Source: Paenibacillus glycanilyticus (GTDB lineage Bacteria > Bacillota > Bacilli > Paenibacillales > Paenibacillaceae). From it: a stretch of DNA of 64,000 nt. Both the position numbers and the translations under genes were made by a program. Location: NCBI RefSeq assembly GCF_030161375.1, contig NZ_BSSQ01000008.1, positions 62,001 to 126,000 of the forward strand, read 5' to 3'. This document shows, in pieces, positions 26,983 to 34,607 of the stretch; within the stretch, counting starts at the first letter, position 1, and each line of letters begins with the position of its first letter. The notes below the pieces were generated by a model, which ran no database searches, was not told the origin of the DNA, and saw nothing but the letters and a program-made list of their open reading frames with translations.

Positions 26983-27339
26983 CAACAAAAAAACCTTTCG
27001 TTCCTCCAGCTTCAGCAATTGAAGCCTGAGGGACGAAAGGTTATATCTTCCGTGGTACCACCCAAATTCGTTATACATCTTGCGATGCATAACCTCCACA
27101 AGGTAAATGAACGTGTGCGCACAAAACGCCCATACCTTTGACACAATAACGCGTGTCTTGCGATTTTCCCTAATAAACCAACATTTGACGAATGTTGCTT
27201 TTCAGGAAAACAGCTCCGAGGTGAGCTCGTAGAAAAGGGGTTTTGGCGATGGTTGCAGCTAATCCATCCGCTCTCTGAACAAAAGAGCCCTTAACACTTC
27301 GTCCTCATCATTGCCGATAACATATGCTTGGTTAAGATT
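26983..27339 (-). promoter_or_regulatory. T-box leader of the ilv-leu operon, probable Leu (CUC) specifier
   Basis: Read on the minus strand the leader has the stem I features CAGAGAG and GCTGCAACC, a specifier-loop stretch ACGAGCTCACC where CTC sits at 27225-27223, the T-box core TGGGTGGTACCACGG (27065-27051), and finally an intrinsic terminator with a T run. The UGGU bulge pairs with ACCA of a tRNA with discriminator A, as in tRNA-Leu. Uncharged tRNA-Leu would stabilise the antiterminator and allow transcription of ilvB onward. The specifier is read by eye from the expected loop; an ATC at the top of stem I lies in a helix and was not chosen. Confidence 0.9.
26990..27043 (-). terminator. 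T-box terminator
   Basis: Stem arms AACCTTTCGTCCCTCAGGCTTC and its complement around an AATT loop, followed by seven Ts; it ends 30 nt before the ilvB ATG. It is mutually exclusive with the antiterminator formed by the T-box sequence. Confidence 0.92.
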
Positions 27340-27345
27340 TTCTTT

Positions 27346-27374
27346 ATTATATGCCTTGCACATCTGTTCGTCAA
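27346..27374 (-). promoter_or_regulatory. Sigma-A promoter of the ilv-leu operon
   Basis: TTGACG (27374-27369), a 17-nt spacer and a consensus TATAAT (27351-27346) on the minus strand, placing the transcript start near 27339, about 380 nt before ilvB. Confidence 0.88.
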
Positions 27375-27383
27375 GCTAAACTG

Positions 27384-27410
27384 CCTAACAATTTCGAAAA
27401 AATAGTTAGG
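27384..27410. promoter_or_regulatory. Inverted repeat upstream of the ilv promoter, operator candidate
   Basis: CCTAAC and GTTAGG flank an A/T-rich core containing AATTTCGAAAAAAT, ten nt upstream of the -35 box. The core has a loose resemblance to the CodY box (AATTTTCWGAAAATT) with about five mismatches. CodY represses this operon in B. subtilis, so it is a candidate only. Confidence 0.35.
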
Positions 27411-27484
27411 GCATATTCCGCTTTTCTCTCATAGGATAACATAGCCTATTTTCGGCAATTTCATTCGGTCAGGATGGATCGCAA

Positions 27485-27943
27485 ATGATACGAGCACGCA
27501 ATCCGAAAACGGACGATACGGAAATATACCGCCTCATACAAGATGAACTTATCCCGATGTCGCATACCGCCCATCCTCTGGACGCCCAGACGATTCGGGA
27601 TCTGCCTATACGTTTTCGCCGGGGAATGACTTATGTAGCTGCAGAAGGAAAAACAAGCAAACCTTACGGTTTCATCCGGTTTGAAATTACAGGCGAGATC
27701 CTGTATTTAGATATGCTTGTCGTGCATCCGGACCACCGCAACCGCCAATGGGGAAGAAAGTTGCTCCTTGCCGCCGAAGCTTACGGCTTAAGCCGTAACT
27801 GCAGAGCTTCCAGACTTTTTGTGGATCAGGTGAATACCAAAGCTCAAAATCTGTATACTCGCCTCGGTTATCAAGCCAACCAGTATTATCCGGAGCTCCG
27901 CTGTTACGAAATGATTAAGCAGCTCGCTTCATCAACTTACTAA
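27485..27943 (+). CDS. GNAT family N-acetyltransferase
   Basis: A 152-residue protein with the GNAT fold: IRARNPKTDDTEIYRLIQ at the N-terminus, the beta-strand pair YGFIRFEITGEILYLDMLVVHPDHRNRQWGRKLL holding the acetyl-CoA pyrophosphate loop (R-N-R-Q-W-G-R, slightly off the usual Q/RxxGxG/A), and the C-terminal QNLYTRLGYQ typical of motif B. It should transfer an acetyl group from acetyl-CoA to an amine; the substrate is unknown. The ATG at 27485 has AGGATGG eight nt upstream. It is divergent from the ilv operon. Confidence 0.88.
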   Translation: MIRARNPKTDDTEIYRLIQDELIPMSHTAHPLDAQTIRDLPIRFRRGMTYVAAEGKTSKPYGFIRFEITGEILYLDMLVVHPDHRNRQWGRKLLLAAEAYGLSRNCRASRLFVDQVNTKAQNLYTRLGYQANQYYPELRCYEMIKQLASSTY

Positions 27944-27956
27944 TGAATTATATGAG

Positions 27957-28349
27957 TTAGTAGAAACCGCCGCCGTACGGACCGCCGCCATATCCGCCGT
28001 CATAGCCACCGCCGTAGCCGCCGCCATAACCACCGCCATAACCACCGCCATATCCGCCGCCGTAGCCGCCGCCGCATTTGTTGCAGCCGCCACCGCCGCA
28101 TCCACAGCCGCCACCGCCCCAGAGCGGCAATGTGCCAATGACAAGAAGATCAAATAATACAAGCGGCAAGAAGGCTTTTGTTTTCACTACTTTCCCCTTA
28201 TCTTTTCTCAGAGGTGCCAGTACGAGCTTGTTTTGCCGCAGTTCCACAAGCTTGCCCGTCACGACAGAACCGTCTTTGCGAACCGCATAGATCGGTTTGC
28301 CTACCAGCTTCTTGACTTGCGCTTTGGAAACTTTGCTCACTTTGCTCAT
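27957..28349 (-). CDS. Glycine/tyrosine-rich small protein
   Basis: A 130-residue protein with two parts. Residues 1-60 are basic and look like a small SH3-like or Sm-like beta module (LVGKPIYAVRKDGSVVTGKLVELRQNKLVLAPL). After a hydrophobic span (FLPLVLFDLLVIGTLPLW) comes a Cys-Gly cluster (GGGGCGCGGGGCNKCGGG) and a run of GGGY repeats to the end. Such tails occur in spore-coat and other structural proteins of this group, so a spore or envelope role is possible but not shown. The ATG follows GGGAGGG. The repeat length may vary by slippage among strains. Confidence 0.7.
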   Translation of the reverse strand: MSKVSKVSKAQVKKLVGKPIYAVRKDGSVVTGKLVELRQNKLVLAPLRKDKGKVVKTKAFLPLVLFDLLVIGTLPLWGGGGCGCGGGGCNKCGGGYGGGYGGGYGGGYGGGYGGGYDGGYGGGPYGGGFY

Positions 28350-28430
28350 GAGTATTCCCTCCCTTCCCGTTGTTCTACAGTGTATTCAGGAAGTGGCAGT
28401 GCTGCCTGTTTATTAGTCTAGCAAGCGCAA

Positions 28431-28459
28431 TTGAAGCGTAACTCCGTTTCCTTTATAAT
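28431..28459 (+). promoter_or_regulatory. Sigma-A promoter of the nuclease gene
   Basis: TTGAAG (28431-28436), 17-nt spacer and consensus TATAAT (28454-28459). The predicted start near 28466 gives a 95-nt leader that contains a strong hairpin. Confidence 0.75.
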
Positions 28460-28485
28460 AGGATTCAAAACTATTTTGGGATGAA

Positions 28486-28530
28486 GAACACCCCGATTTC
28501 AGCGCATTGTGTGCTGTGATCGGGGTGTTC
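28486..28530 (+). terminator. Hairpin in the leader of the nuclease gene, possible attenuator
   Basis: Arms GAACACCCCGAT and ATCGGGGTGTTC are perfectly complementary, with an inner CAGC/GCTG pair in the loop. TGTTTTCC follows. It lies between promoter and ribosome binding site, so it may stop part of the transcripts. The T tract is poor, so a purely structural role is also possible. Confidence 0.55.
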
Positions 28531-28559
28531 TGTTTTCCGGGAGGGAGGATTTAATAGAG

Positions 28560-29222
28560 ATGAGATACGAATTGGTGCGTTATATCGAATCGTTCGAGCA
28601 TGAAGCGGCTGTAAATGGCCATTACCGCGGCAAGCTAGGCAAAATGGAGTTAATGTTCCTGGAGCAAGTCTGGGGTCCTGCTTTCCAATTCCAGTACGAA
28701 GGACTTAAAGCGGAACACCCCTTCCGAGATTTCAAAGGCGGACAGCGGTTTGTTGACTTTGTGTATGTACGAAACGGCGTTAGGTTAGCTATTGAGATTG
28801 ACGGTTTTACCACACATGCGAGAGATCTTACTCCAGGCGAGTTCAATGATCATTTAGAGAGGCAAAACGACCTCATACTCTCGGGCTGGCTTGTGTTGCG
28901 CTTCTCGGCTTGGCAAGTCGAGCATCAAGCTGAGCGTTGCCAACGGACCATTATGCAGGCAATCGGATATTGGTGGTCCCGGAATTATGGCGTGGACAGC
29001 GGCAATCAGAATCAGCTTCATGAAATCAAGAAAAGCCTGATCATGCAAATCGCCTTGCGGCATGACGGAAAAGTTAAGCCCGATGATGTTGCGAGACAGT
29101 TTCAAGTCACAAGCAGAACCGCCGTCAATTGGCTGCATAAGTTGCGAGATGAAGGTATTCTGGAATGTGATTCTACCGCTAAGAGAGTATCGGTCTACCG
29201 GCTAGCTAACTACATACCTTGA
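28560..29222 (+). CDS. DUF559/VSR-like PD-(D/E)xK nuclease fused to a winged helix
   Basis: A 220-residue protein from the ATG at 28560 (GGGAGG 11 nt upstream; a GTG at 28509 lies inside the leader hairpin and was not used). Residues 28-130 follow the DUF559/very-short-patch-repair endonuclease pattern: an early Glu in GKMELMFLEQVWG, Asp66 in FVDF, the core LAIEIDGFTTH (Glu79, Asp81, His86) and a late LVLRFSAWQV strand. Residues about 155-215 form a winged helix (PDDVARQFQVTSRTAVNWLHKLRDEGILE). So a metal-dependent nuclease is tethered to a DNA reader. No methylase, helicase or other defence gene is beside it. Target and role are unknown. Confidence 0.78.
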   Translation: MRYELVRYIESFEHEAAVNGHYRGKLGKMELMFLEQVWGPAFQFQYEGLKAEHPFRDFKGGQRFVDFVYVRNGVRLAIEIDGFTTHARDLTPGEFNDHLERQNDLILSGWLVLRFSAWQVEHQAERCQRTIMQAIGYWWSRNYGVDSGNQNQLHEIKKSLIMQIALRHDGKVKPDDVARQFQVTSRTAVNWLHKLRDEGILECDSTAKRVSVYRLANYIP

Positions 29223-29255
29223 TTTAGGCGGCGTGCATGGTGACGGGATCTATGG
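29223..29255 (+). repeat. Outlying degenerate 37-nt repeat unit
   Basis: Directly after the nuclease stop, TTTAGGCGGCGTGCATGG and the following 15 nt resemble the first and middle parts of the 37-nt units of the array at 30051-30464 (compare TTAAGTGGCGTGCACG of its first unit). The match is partial. Confidence 0.4.
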
Positions 29256-29284
29256 AGCTCTCTCTTGCCAAGGGTGAACTGGGA

Positions 29285-29343
29285 TTGGTGGAAGATGAAA
29301 GGATACGGAATTATTATCCGTACCCTTTCACCGATTCCACCAA
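29285..29343. repeat. Long imperfect palindrome
   Basis: The left arm starts TTGGTGGAA and continues TGAAAGGATACGGA; the right arm is its complement (TCCGTACCCTTTCA then TTCCACCAA), around a 7-nt loop, with a small internal bulge. It lies between the short conserved lead sequence (TCTCTTGCCAAGG..GTGAACT) and copy A of the direct repeat; copy B lacks it. Confidence 0.75.
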
Positions 29344-29572
29344 CTTGCTGCGAAATAAATCACTTTATCCTGCAATATTTTCCTTATTTCATTGAATGGC
29401 GGCTATATTCTGCCTTCTTCTCGCTTGTTAGGTAAATTCTTTCTCTATACGGTAATTCGTTTCCGCTGTTCATGCTAAAAGTATATAAGAATGGCATTGC
29501 ACGGCGGGTTGGCCCTATATAAGGAAATTGCTTTCCTTATTAGCGAAATTGTCGACCAGAGTTAGTCGTTTA
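29344..29572 (+). repeat. Direct repeat, copy A (~230 nt)
   Basis: Nearly identical to 29704-29934. Begins CTTGCTGCGAAATAAAT and ends GTTAGTCG. It is A/T-rich, has a small inner hairpin AAGGAAATTGCTTTCCTT (29521-29538) and encodes no convincing protein on either strand. Confidence 0.9.
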
Positions 29573-29602
29573 GCTGGGCTGGAAGACTGTCTCAGACGGA
29601 CG

Positions 29603-29673
29603 GATAGAAGGAGCAGAGGAGTACAAGGAGTAGAAGGAGTGGAAGGAGTGGAAGGAGTGGAAAGAGCAGAAGA
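29603..29673 (+). repeat. Purine-rich 9-nt repeat tract
   Basis: The unit GGAGTGGAA recurs three times in a row within a purine-only stretch of AGGAGTAGAAGG-type variants, between the two direct repeats. The plus-strand frame reads Gly-Val-Glu repeats, but no promoter or ribosome binding site supports a gene. Confidence 0.75.
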
Positions 29674-29703
29674 AGCTATAGTGCTCTCTTGCCAAGGTGA
29701 ACT

Positions 29704-29934
29704 CTTGCTGCGAAATAAATTACCTTATATCCTGCGATATTTTCCTTATTTTATTGAAAGGCGGCTAATTCCCGCCTTTTTCTCGCTTCTTAGGTAAATT
29801 CTTTCTCAATACGGTAATTCGTTTCCGCTGTTCATGCTAAAAGTATATAAGATTGGCATTGCACGGCGGGTTGGCTCCATATAAGGAAATTGCTTTCCTT
29901 ATTAGCGAAATTCTCGACCAGTGTTAGTCGATTA
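29704..29934 (+). repeat. Direct repeat, copy B (~230 nt)
   Basis: Aligned to copy A over its whole length with scattered substitutions and two single-base insertions, offset 360-362 nt. Both copies are preceded by a TCTCTTGCCAAGG(G)TGAACT lead, so the duplicated unit is probably about 360 nt with the palindrome and the purine tract as variable parts. Confidence 0.9.
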
Positions 29935-30050
29935 GGTTGCCTAAGAGAATGAGATTAAAGATCTAGTTCGATCGAAAGATAGTTTTGGCGGCAGACTCCG
30001 TGCAGGGGTAGCAAATGAGTGGCAGGCGGTCATAGGTTTAGAGCTAGATA

Positions 30051-30464
30051 GTTAAGTGGCGTGCACGCTAAGTGGATGTAGTTAGCGGTTAGGTGGCGGC
30101 AACGTACGGCGGATGTAGATTGCGCTAAATAGCGAGCACGTTATCGTGGATGTAGTTTACGTTAGGTGGCACGCACGTCTCGGAGGATGTAGTTAGTGTT
30201 AGGGGGAATGCACGTTATCGTAGATGTAGGCGTTAGGTAGCGAGCACGTTATGGTGGATGTAGGTTACGTTAGGTAGCGAGCACGTTATCGTAGATGTAG
30301 GTTACGTTAGGTAGCGAGCACGCTATGGTGGATGTAGGTTACTTTAGGTAGCGAGCACGTTATGTAGATGCAGATAGAGCAGTTAGGTGGGGAGCACGTT
30401 TCGGCGGATGTAGGTTGCGTTAGGTGACCAACGTAGTGAGCATAATACGGCGGATGTAGGTTGC
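30051..30464 (+). repeat. Tandem array of about eleven 37-nt units
   Basis: Units begin at 30051, 30088, 30124, 30161, 30198, 30232, 30269, 30306, 30343, 30382 and 30419; most are 37 nt, others 34, 36, 39 and about 46. The consensus starts GTTAGGTAGCGAGCACG and ends GTGGATGTAGGTTAC. Units adjoin with no spacers, so this is not CRISPR. Central units are the most alike and the edges degenerate. 37 is not a multiple of 3 and no reading frame of 60 codons crosses it, so it is non-coding. The flanks 29935-30050 and 30465-30655 show no gene. Confidence 0.9.
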
Positions 30465-30655
30465 GTCATGCCGCGGGCATGGCGCGTTGGAACAAGTTAG
30501 TGTTTGTCGGCCGAGGGGATGGGTTGGTGCGTGGGTTCTAGTCAACTTAGCGACAGGACAGGCGCTAGTACAGACCAGTCGAATTTAGGGCAATGAGAGT
30601 TGGCCGGAAAGTGCCGATGTGGCGTTGGAGAGAAGCCACATGCCAGCTAGTAAAT

Positions 30656-30697
30656 AACAAACAAAGCTGTGCAGGGATGAGCCCCTGCACAGCTTTC
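30656..30697 (-). terminator. Terminator of the second glycan operon
   Basis: On the minus strand AAAGCTGTGCAGGGG and CCCTGCACAGCTTT pair around TCAT, followed by GTTTGTT. It lies 4 nt past the glycosidase stop. Confidence 0.85.
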
Positions 30698-30700
30698 CGA

Positions 30701-32755
30701 TTAAATATAGAATAATAGCTTCGACTCGGCCGGTTCCAGCTCCACCACATGCTCCGATGCGCCGGGCTTCAGGCTGTACGATTCCCCGCTCCAAAGGTCG
30801 CGGACCGTTAGACCCTTCGAGGGGTCTATGCCGACGCGGGACAAATCGATTGTCTTCGACTTTCCGTTCTCTCCGTCGAAGTTAAACACCGCAACCCATG
30901 TGCCGCCATCGCCGGCAAGAGAGTACAGATCTTCCCCGCCCATGCCGCTTCTGCCTTGGGACGGGCGGAAAGATTCCCCGCGCCGCGCAAGCGCCATGAC
31001 TTCTCGGTTGGTCATCCAAGCTTTGGCGCGTGACGCCGCTTCCTCCATCCGGTAATCATCGCCAAGCAGCAGCGACGTGCCGGAGATGACGCCCGAATTC
31101 AAGCGGCTGCGTCCTTCATGCTCCGTCGTTGCGCGCTGGTTATCGCTCTTGTACAAGACGATATGGTCGGGATCGTTGAAGCGGTACAAATTGTCGCTGA
31201 TCCACCAGCCGTAAGTAAGCGCGTTAAGCATATATTCGGTATCGCCTATCAAACCGAAGGCATCGCAGGACACGCGTCTGCTATGCGCATAACCATGCGG
31301 GAACAGCGGCGCGATCGACAAATTGATCAGGAATGGACGTCCAAGCTTCTCCGGACTAAGCGCATCCGCAATAGCGGCCATTCCGTAGTTATACGCTTGA
31401 ATACCGGTACGTACCGAGTTGTCGTAATGGACGCCTTCCATGGCGCCATGGGCCAGGAAGTCCATCTTCAAATACTCGAAGCCTGCAGCCACAACTTCAT
31501 CCAGCTTGCGCATGATGCGCGCAATCGCCTCCGGATGCGACGGATCGATAGGAAAAGCGCCGTCCAGCTTAGGCAATGGATGGCCTGCTTCATCCTTCAG
31601 CAAAATCTCACGGTACAGAATCTTGCCATCCGTTCCTTCAACCGGCGTATCCGGATTGCTTCCCCAGAACGCAAACGGCGTGTAATACGTTCCCGGCTTC
31701 TGGCCGTTCGCCTTCACCCGTCGCACGGCATCTTCAATCTCGCCTTCCTTCAAATTATCCGAGAAAGCGTCGAAATTGACATACAAGCTGCCCTCTTGAT
31801 CGGCAAACCCGTTCTCCTGAAGCTCTGTCGCAAAGAAATCGGATGTATGCGTATAGACGTCGTAATCAAGCTTGGTCATAACCGCCGACCAGCTGTTCCA
31901 GCCCATCGGTACGCCGCCGTTCCAGGAAAGCGCAGGCTGAACAATCGCATTGGCTTTGCCATAGGCTTCCATGCCTTCGCGATAATCATCGTATGCTCCA
32001 ACAAGTATTGTCGCCGATGCGATTGACGTTCCCCGAAGCGAGCCGTGCGGAACCGTATCGCGCGTCTGCAGATCGGAGACGCCGGAAACGACCCGCAAGC
32101 GGCCGATTGCTTCCGAGAAGGTGCCTTCCACTTCAACGGCCGTTTTCCAAACATCGTGAGTCACCGATCCAATAACGAAACCGCGGCGCGACTCTGCCCG
32201 GTAAACGGCGGTTACCTCGTAGCTCCGCACGCTTGCCGGATTAGCATGGGAACCAAACCGTACCCATTTGTCATTATCAAACGGAATAAACAGTGAGCGG
32301 ATTTCTTCCTTCGAGCCGTCGCCGAAATCAAGTATCCCGTTGTCATTCAAATAAGAAGCAAACGGAATCAACTCGTTGGTTTCCCACTCCTCTGAATGTA
32401 CCGCCTCCAGCTCGACCAAAGCATACGGCAATCCTTGATACAAACGAATGTGCTGCTTCAATGCCGGTTTGCCCGGATCGGAATGCTCAAAGCTGAACCG
32501 GAGCCCTTGGCCAAAGCCGTCCTCGATCTCCCGCACGGATGCCTCCGGAACAGCATGCGAGCTGTACCAGGACGAACGGACAAGCGCTCCCCCAACGCGA
32601 GCTTCCGCATAAAATCCGGTCATCGTCTGTCCGTTAGACCAAGTTAGCCCCAATGTTCCGTCTTCCGTATTGGCCGTAACCTTAAGCAGTCCGTTATCCG
32701 CTTCAAAAATTCCTGCCGCCTGCTCCAGCTTGAATTGCCCCATTTCCGTCGTCAT
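30701..32755 (-). CDS. Cytosolic clan GH-D glycosidase, alpha-galactosidase-like (GH27/GH36)
   Basis: About 684 residues, no signal peptide. An N-terminal beta-sandwich of about 275 residues precedes a TIM barrel starting GGVPMGWNSWS. The predicted nucleophile is Asp432 in YLKMDFLAHG and the acid/base Asp498 in RRVSCDAF, the clan GH-D pattern; a small C-terminal beta domain follows. Alpha-galactosidase or beta-L-arabinopyranosidase activity would fit, but the aglycone is unknown. It is the last gene after the binding lipoprotein of the second importer, and a paralogue of the secreted enzyme at 40296-43343. The second of two adjacent ATGs was chosen for spacing to GCGAGG. Confidence 0.82.
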   Translation of the reverse strand: MTTEMGQFKLEQAAGIFEADNGLLKVTANTEDGTLGLTWSNGQTMTGFYAEARVGGALVRSSWYSSHAVPEASVREIEDGFGQGLRFSFEHSDPGKPALKQHIRLYQGLPYALVELEAVHSEEWETNELIPFASYLNDNGILDFGDGSKEEIRSLFIPFDNDKWVRFGSHANPASVRSYEVTAVYRAESRRGFVIGSVTHDVWKTAVEVEGTFSEAIGRLRVVSGVSDLQTRDTVPHGSLRGTSIASATILVGAYDDYREGMEAYGKANAIVQPALSWNGGVPMGWNSWSAVMTKLDYDVYTHTSDFFATELQENGFADQEGSLYVNFDAFSDNLKEGEIEDAVRRVKANGQKPGTYYTPFAFWGSNPDTPVEGTDGKILYREILLKDEAGHPLPKLDGAFPIDPSHPEAIARIMRKLDEVVAAGFEYLKMDFLAHGAMEGVHYDNSVRTGIQAYNYGMAAIADALSPEKLGRPFLINLSIAPLFPHGYAHSRRVSCDAFGLIGDTEYMLNALTYGWWISDNLYRFNDPDHIVLYKSDNQRATTEHEGRSRLNSGVISGTSLLLGDDYRMEEAASRAKAWMTNREVMALARRGESFRPSQGRSGMGGEDLYSLAGDGGTWVAVFNFDGENGKSKTIDLSRVGIDPSKGLTVRDLWSGESYSLKPGASEHVVELEPAESKLLFYI

Positions 32756-32810
32756 CATGTCCTCGCTCCCATTCTCCCATTGATTAGTGCAGAATCCCTG
32801 TCCTATTAAG

Positions 32811-32834
32811 GGAAAAAGCCAGCTAAGCTGGCCT
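32811..32834 (-). terminator. Terminator after the second binding-protein gene
   Basis: On the minus strand GCCAGCTTAGCTGGC is followed by TTTTTCCC, 20 nt past the stop at 32854. It would lower read-through into the GH-D gene. Confidence 0.8.
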
Positions 32835-32853
32835 TCCCCTCTTGCTTGCTATT

Positions 32854-34485
32854 TTAGTTCCACAATTGTTTGCGGGCTGCATAATTGGTTGTGTATACCG
32901 CTTCAACCTTTTCGTCGCCTGCCGATTTCATGTCCGCCAGCATTTTGTCAAACGTCGCGCTTGCTTCGTCAGCCGAAGAAGCCATGATCGCTTTTGTAAT
33001 CGCCTGTTTCATAATGTCGTTGATTTTTTGCTCCGCTAAAGCTTCCGGCGTACCGCCTTGAGGGTTCAAACCGTCGTAGATCGCCGTATCAAACACCGTG
33101 TCCGACAAGTTCTTGATCGCCATCTGGTCGATCGGCGAACGCTCGTAACGGCCAACGAGGTCATATGGCGTGCCGTCTTGGCCTGGACCGTTCTTAATAA
33201 ACCAAGTCCATTTGCGGATGCCTGTTTGCTTGATGAAGTTGGTGCTGTCGTTTTTGAGGGATTCCAGCGTTTCAGGACGCGGCACGTGTTTGCCGTCTTT
33301 CATGTCCCAATCCTTGCCTTCCACGCCCCACATAAGCAGGTATTGGCCTTCTTCGCTTGCCAGGAAGTTAATGAGCTGCATCGTGCGTTCCGGATTTTTG
33401 TTCTTCTTCGTAATTGAGATCGCATCCCAGCCGAGCGAGCTGCGGCCGCCGTAAGTGGTTGCCGAAGGATCAACGCCGTCTGCTACGACTTTGTACGCGA
33501 ACAGCTGCGAATCATCGCCTTTATCTTTTTTCAGAATCGTATTCGCTCCGCCCAAGTCCCAATAGGCGCCCGTCGAAGAGAAGACGTTGCCCGTTGCGAG
33601 CTTTTGCTCCCATACCTGTTGCTTGTTGATTGCCCATTCTTTATCCATCAGACCGGAACGGTACAAATCATTCATATACAAAATCATATCTTTATATTTC
33701 GGGTCTTTTACGTCATATTGCAATTGTCCGTCATGTTCGAAGTAAGGCTTAAGACCAAACATCCCTTTGAATGTTCCGATCGTGCCGCCCCAGTTCTCGC
33801 CGTTCATGATCAGAGGAATCGTGTTCTTGCCGTCTACTTGCGGGTATTTGGCTTTATAGTCCGTAAGAAGCTGCTTGAACTCGCTTTGCGTGAACGGCAC
33901 GCCGCCTTCCGCTTTATCCGGAGCCAGCTCCTTCACGATATCCTTGCGCATGTTAAAGCCAAACACGGGCTCATGCTCAAGACCGTACCAGTTGGACAGG
34001 TAATAGTTGTTGCCATCCTTGTAACGCGTTTTGTTCAATACGTCGCCGTACATGGTTTTTACGTCAGGACCGTATTTATCGATCAATTCGTTAAGCGGAA
34101 TAATGGAACCCGCTTCCGTGTATTTCGCCACAAGGTCGCTGGAGCGGTCGAACATAATCATATCCGGCAAGTCGTCGCTCGCCAGCATCAGATTGAGCTT
34201 CTCCGTCGGGTTGCCCGTCGGCTGCTGAATCTCGATCGTTACGCCCGTACGCTTTGTAATCTCTTTGGCCACTTCATTGTCGAACTTGTCGCCCGTGTTT
34301 TTATCAAAGAACGTAATGGTGATCGGATCTGTGCCCGGATCTTTGGTTGCGCTTTCGTTTGTTCCCGTATTAGACGACCCCGTGTTGTTGCTTGGTTTAT
34401 TTGATGAATTCGAAGAACAAGCAGAAATTAAGGAAACCGACATAACGGCTGTAAGCAGAGACAACGCCCATTTTTTCGTGTTCAT
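32854..34485 (-). CDS. Extracellular solute-binding lipoprotein, LplA type
   Basis: A 543-residue family 1 binding protein. Signal peptide MNTKKWALSLLTAVMSVSL and lipobox LISAC with Cys23, then a Ser/Asn-rich linker to about residue 50 and the mature binding domain (starting PITITFFDKNTGD). It has the same layout as the aldouronate binder at 8044-9750. It follows the two permease genes, unlike the xylan cluster where it comes first. Ligand unknown; the neighbouring alpha-galactosidase-like and GH95 enzymes suggest galactosylated or fucosylated oligosaccharides. Confidence 0.92.
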   Translation of the reverse strand: MNTKKWALSLLTAVMSVSLISACSSNSSNKPSNNTGSSNTGTNESATKDPGTDPITITFFDKNTGDKFDNEVAKEITKRTGVTIEIQQPTGNPTEKLNLMLASDDLPDMIMFDRSSDLVAKYTEAGSIIPLNELIDKYGPDVKTMYGDVLNKTRYKDGNNYYLSNWYGLEHEPVFGFNMRKDIVKELAPDKAEGGVPFTQSEFKQLLTDYKAKYPQVDGKNTIPLIMNGENWGGTIGTFKGMFGLKPYFEHDGQLQYDVKDPKYKDMILYMNDLYRSGLMDKEWAINKQQVWEQKLATGNVFSSTGAYWDLGGANTILKKDKGDDSQLFAYKVVADGVDPSATTYGGRSSLGWDAISITKKNKNPERTMQLINFLASEEGQYLLMWGVEGKDWDMKDGKHVPRPETLESLKNDSTNFIKQTGIRKWTWFIKNGPGQDGTPYDLVGRYERSPIDQMAIKNLSDTVFDTAIYDGLNPQGGTPEALAEQKINDIMKQAITKAIMASSADEASATFDKMLADMKSAGDEKVEAVYTTNYAARKQLWN

Positions 34486-34607
34486 ACTGAAATCCCCCTA
34501 TACATTGTTCATTACATGATTGAGCAAGTTGCCAGGTCTTCGTCCCGGCGGGGACATACCCCCTCATACGTAATCTGACTTGACTTAAGCGGATGGTGAC
34601 GGGGCGA

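Noticed and set aside
29528..29797. 89-codon frame with GVE repeats
   Set aside because: No ribosome binding site, it crosses the repeat boundary, and the other copy of the repeat does not keep the frame.
30051..30464. CRISPR array
   Set aside because: Units abut directly with no unique spacers, are imperfect, and no cas genes are present.
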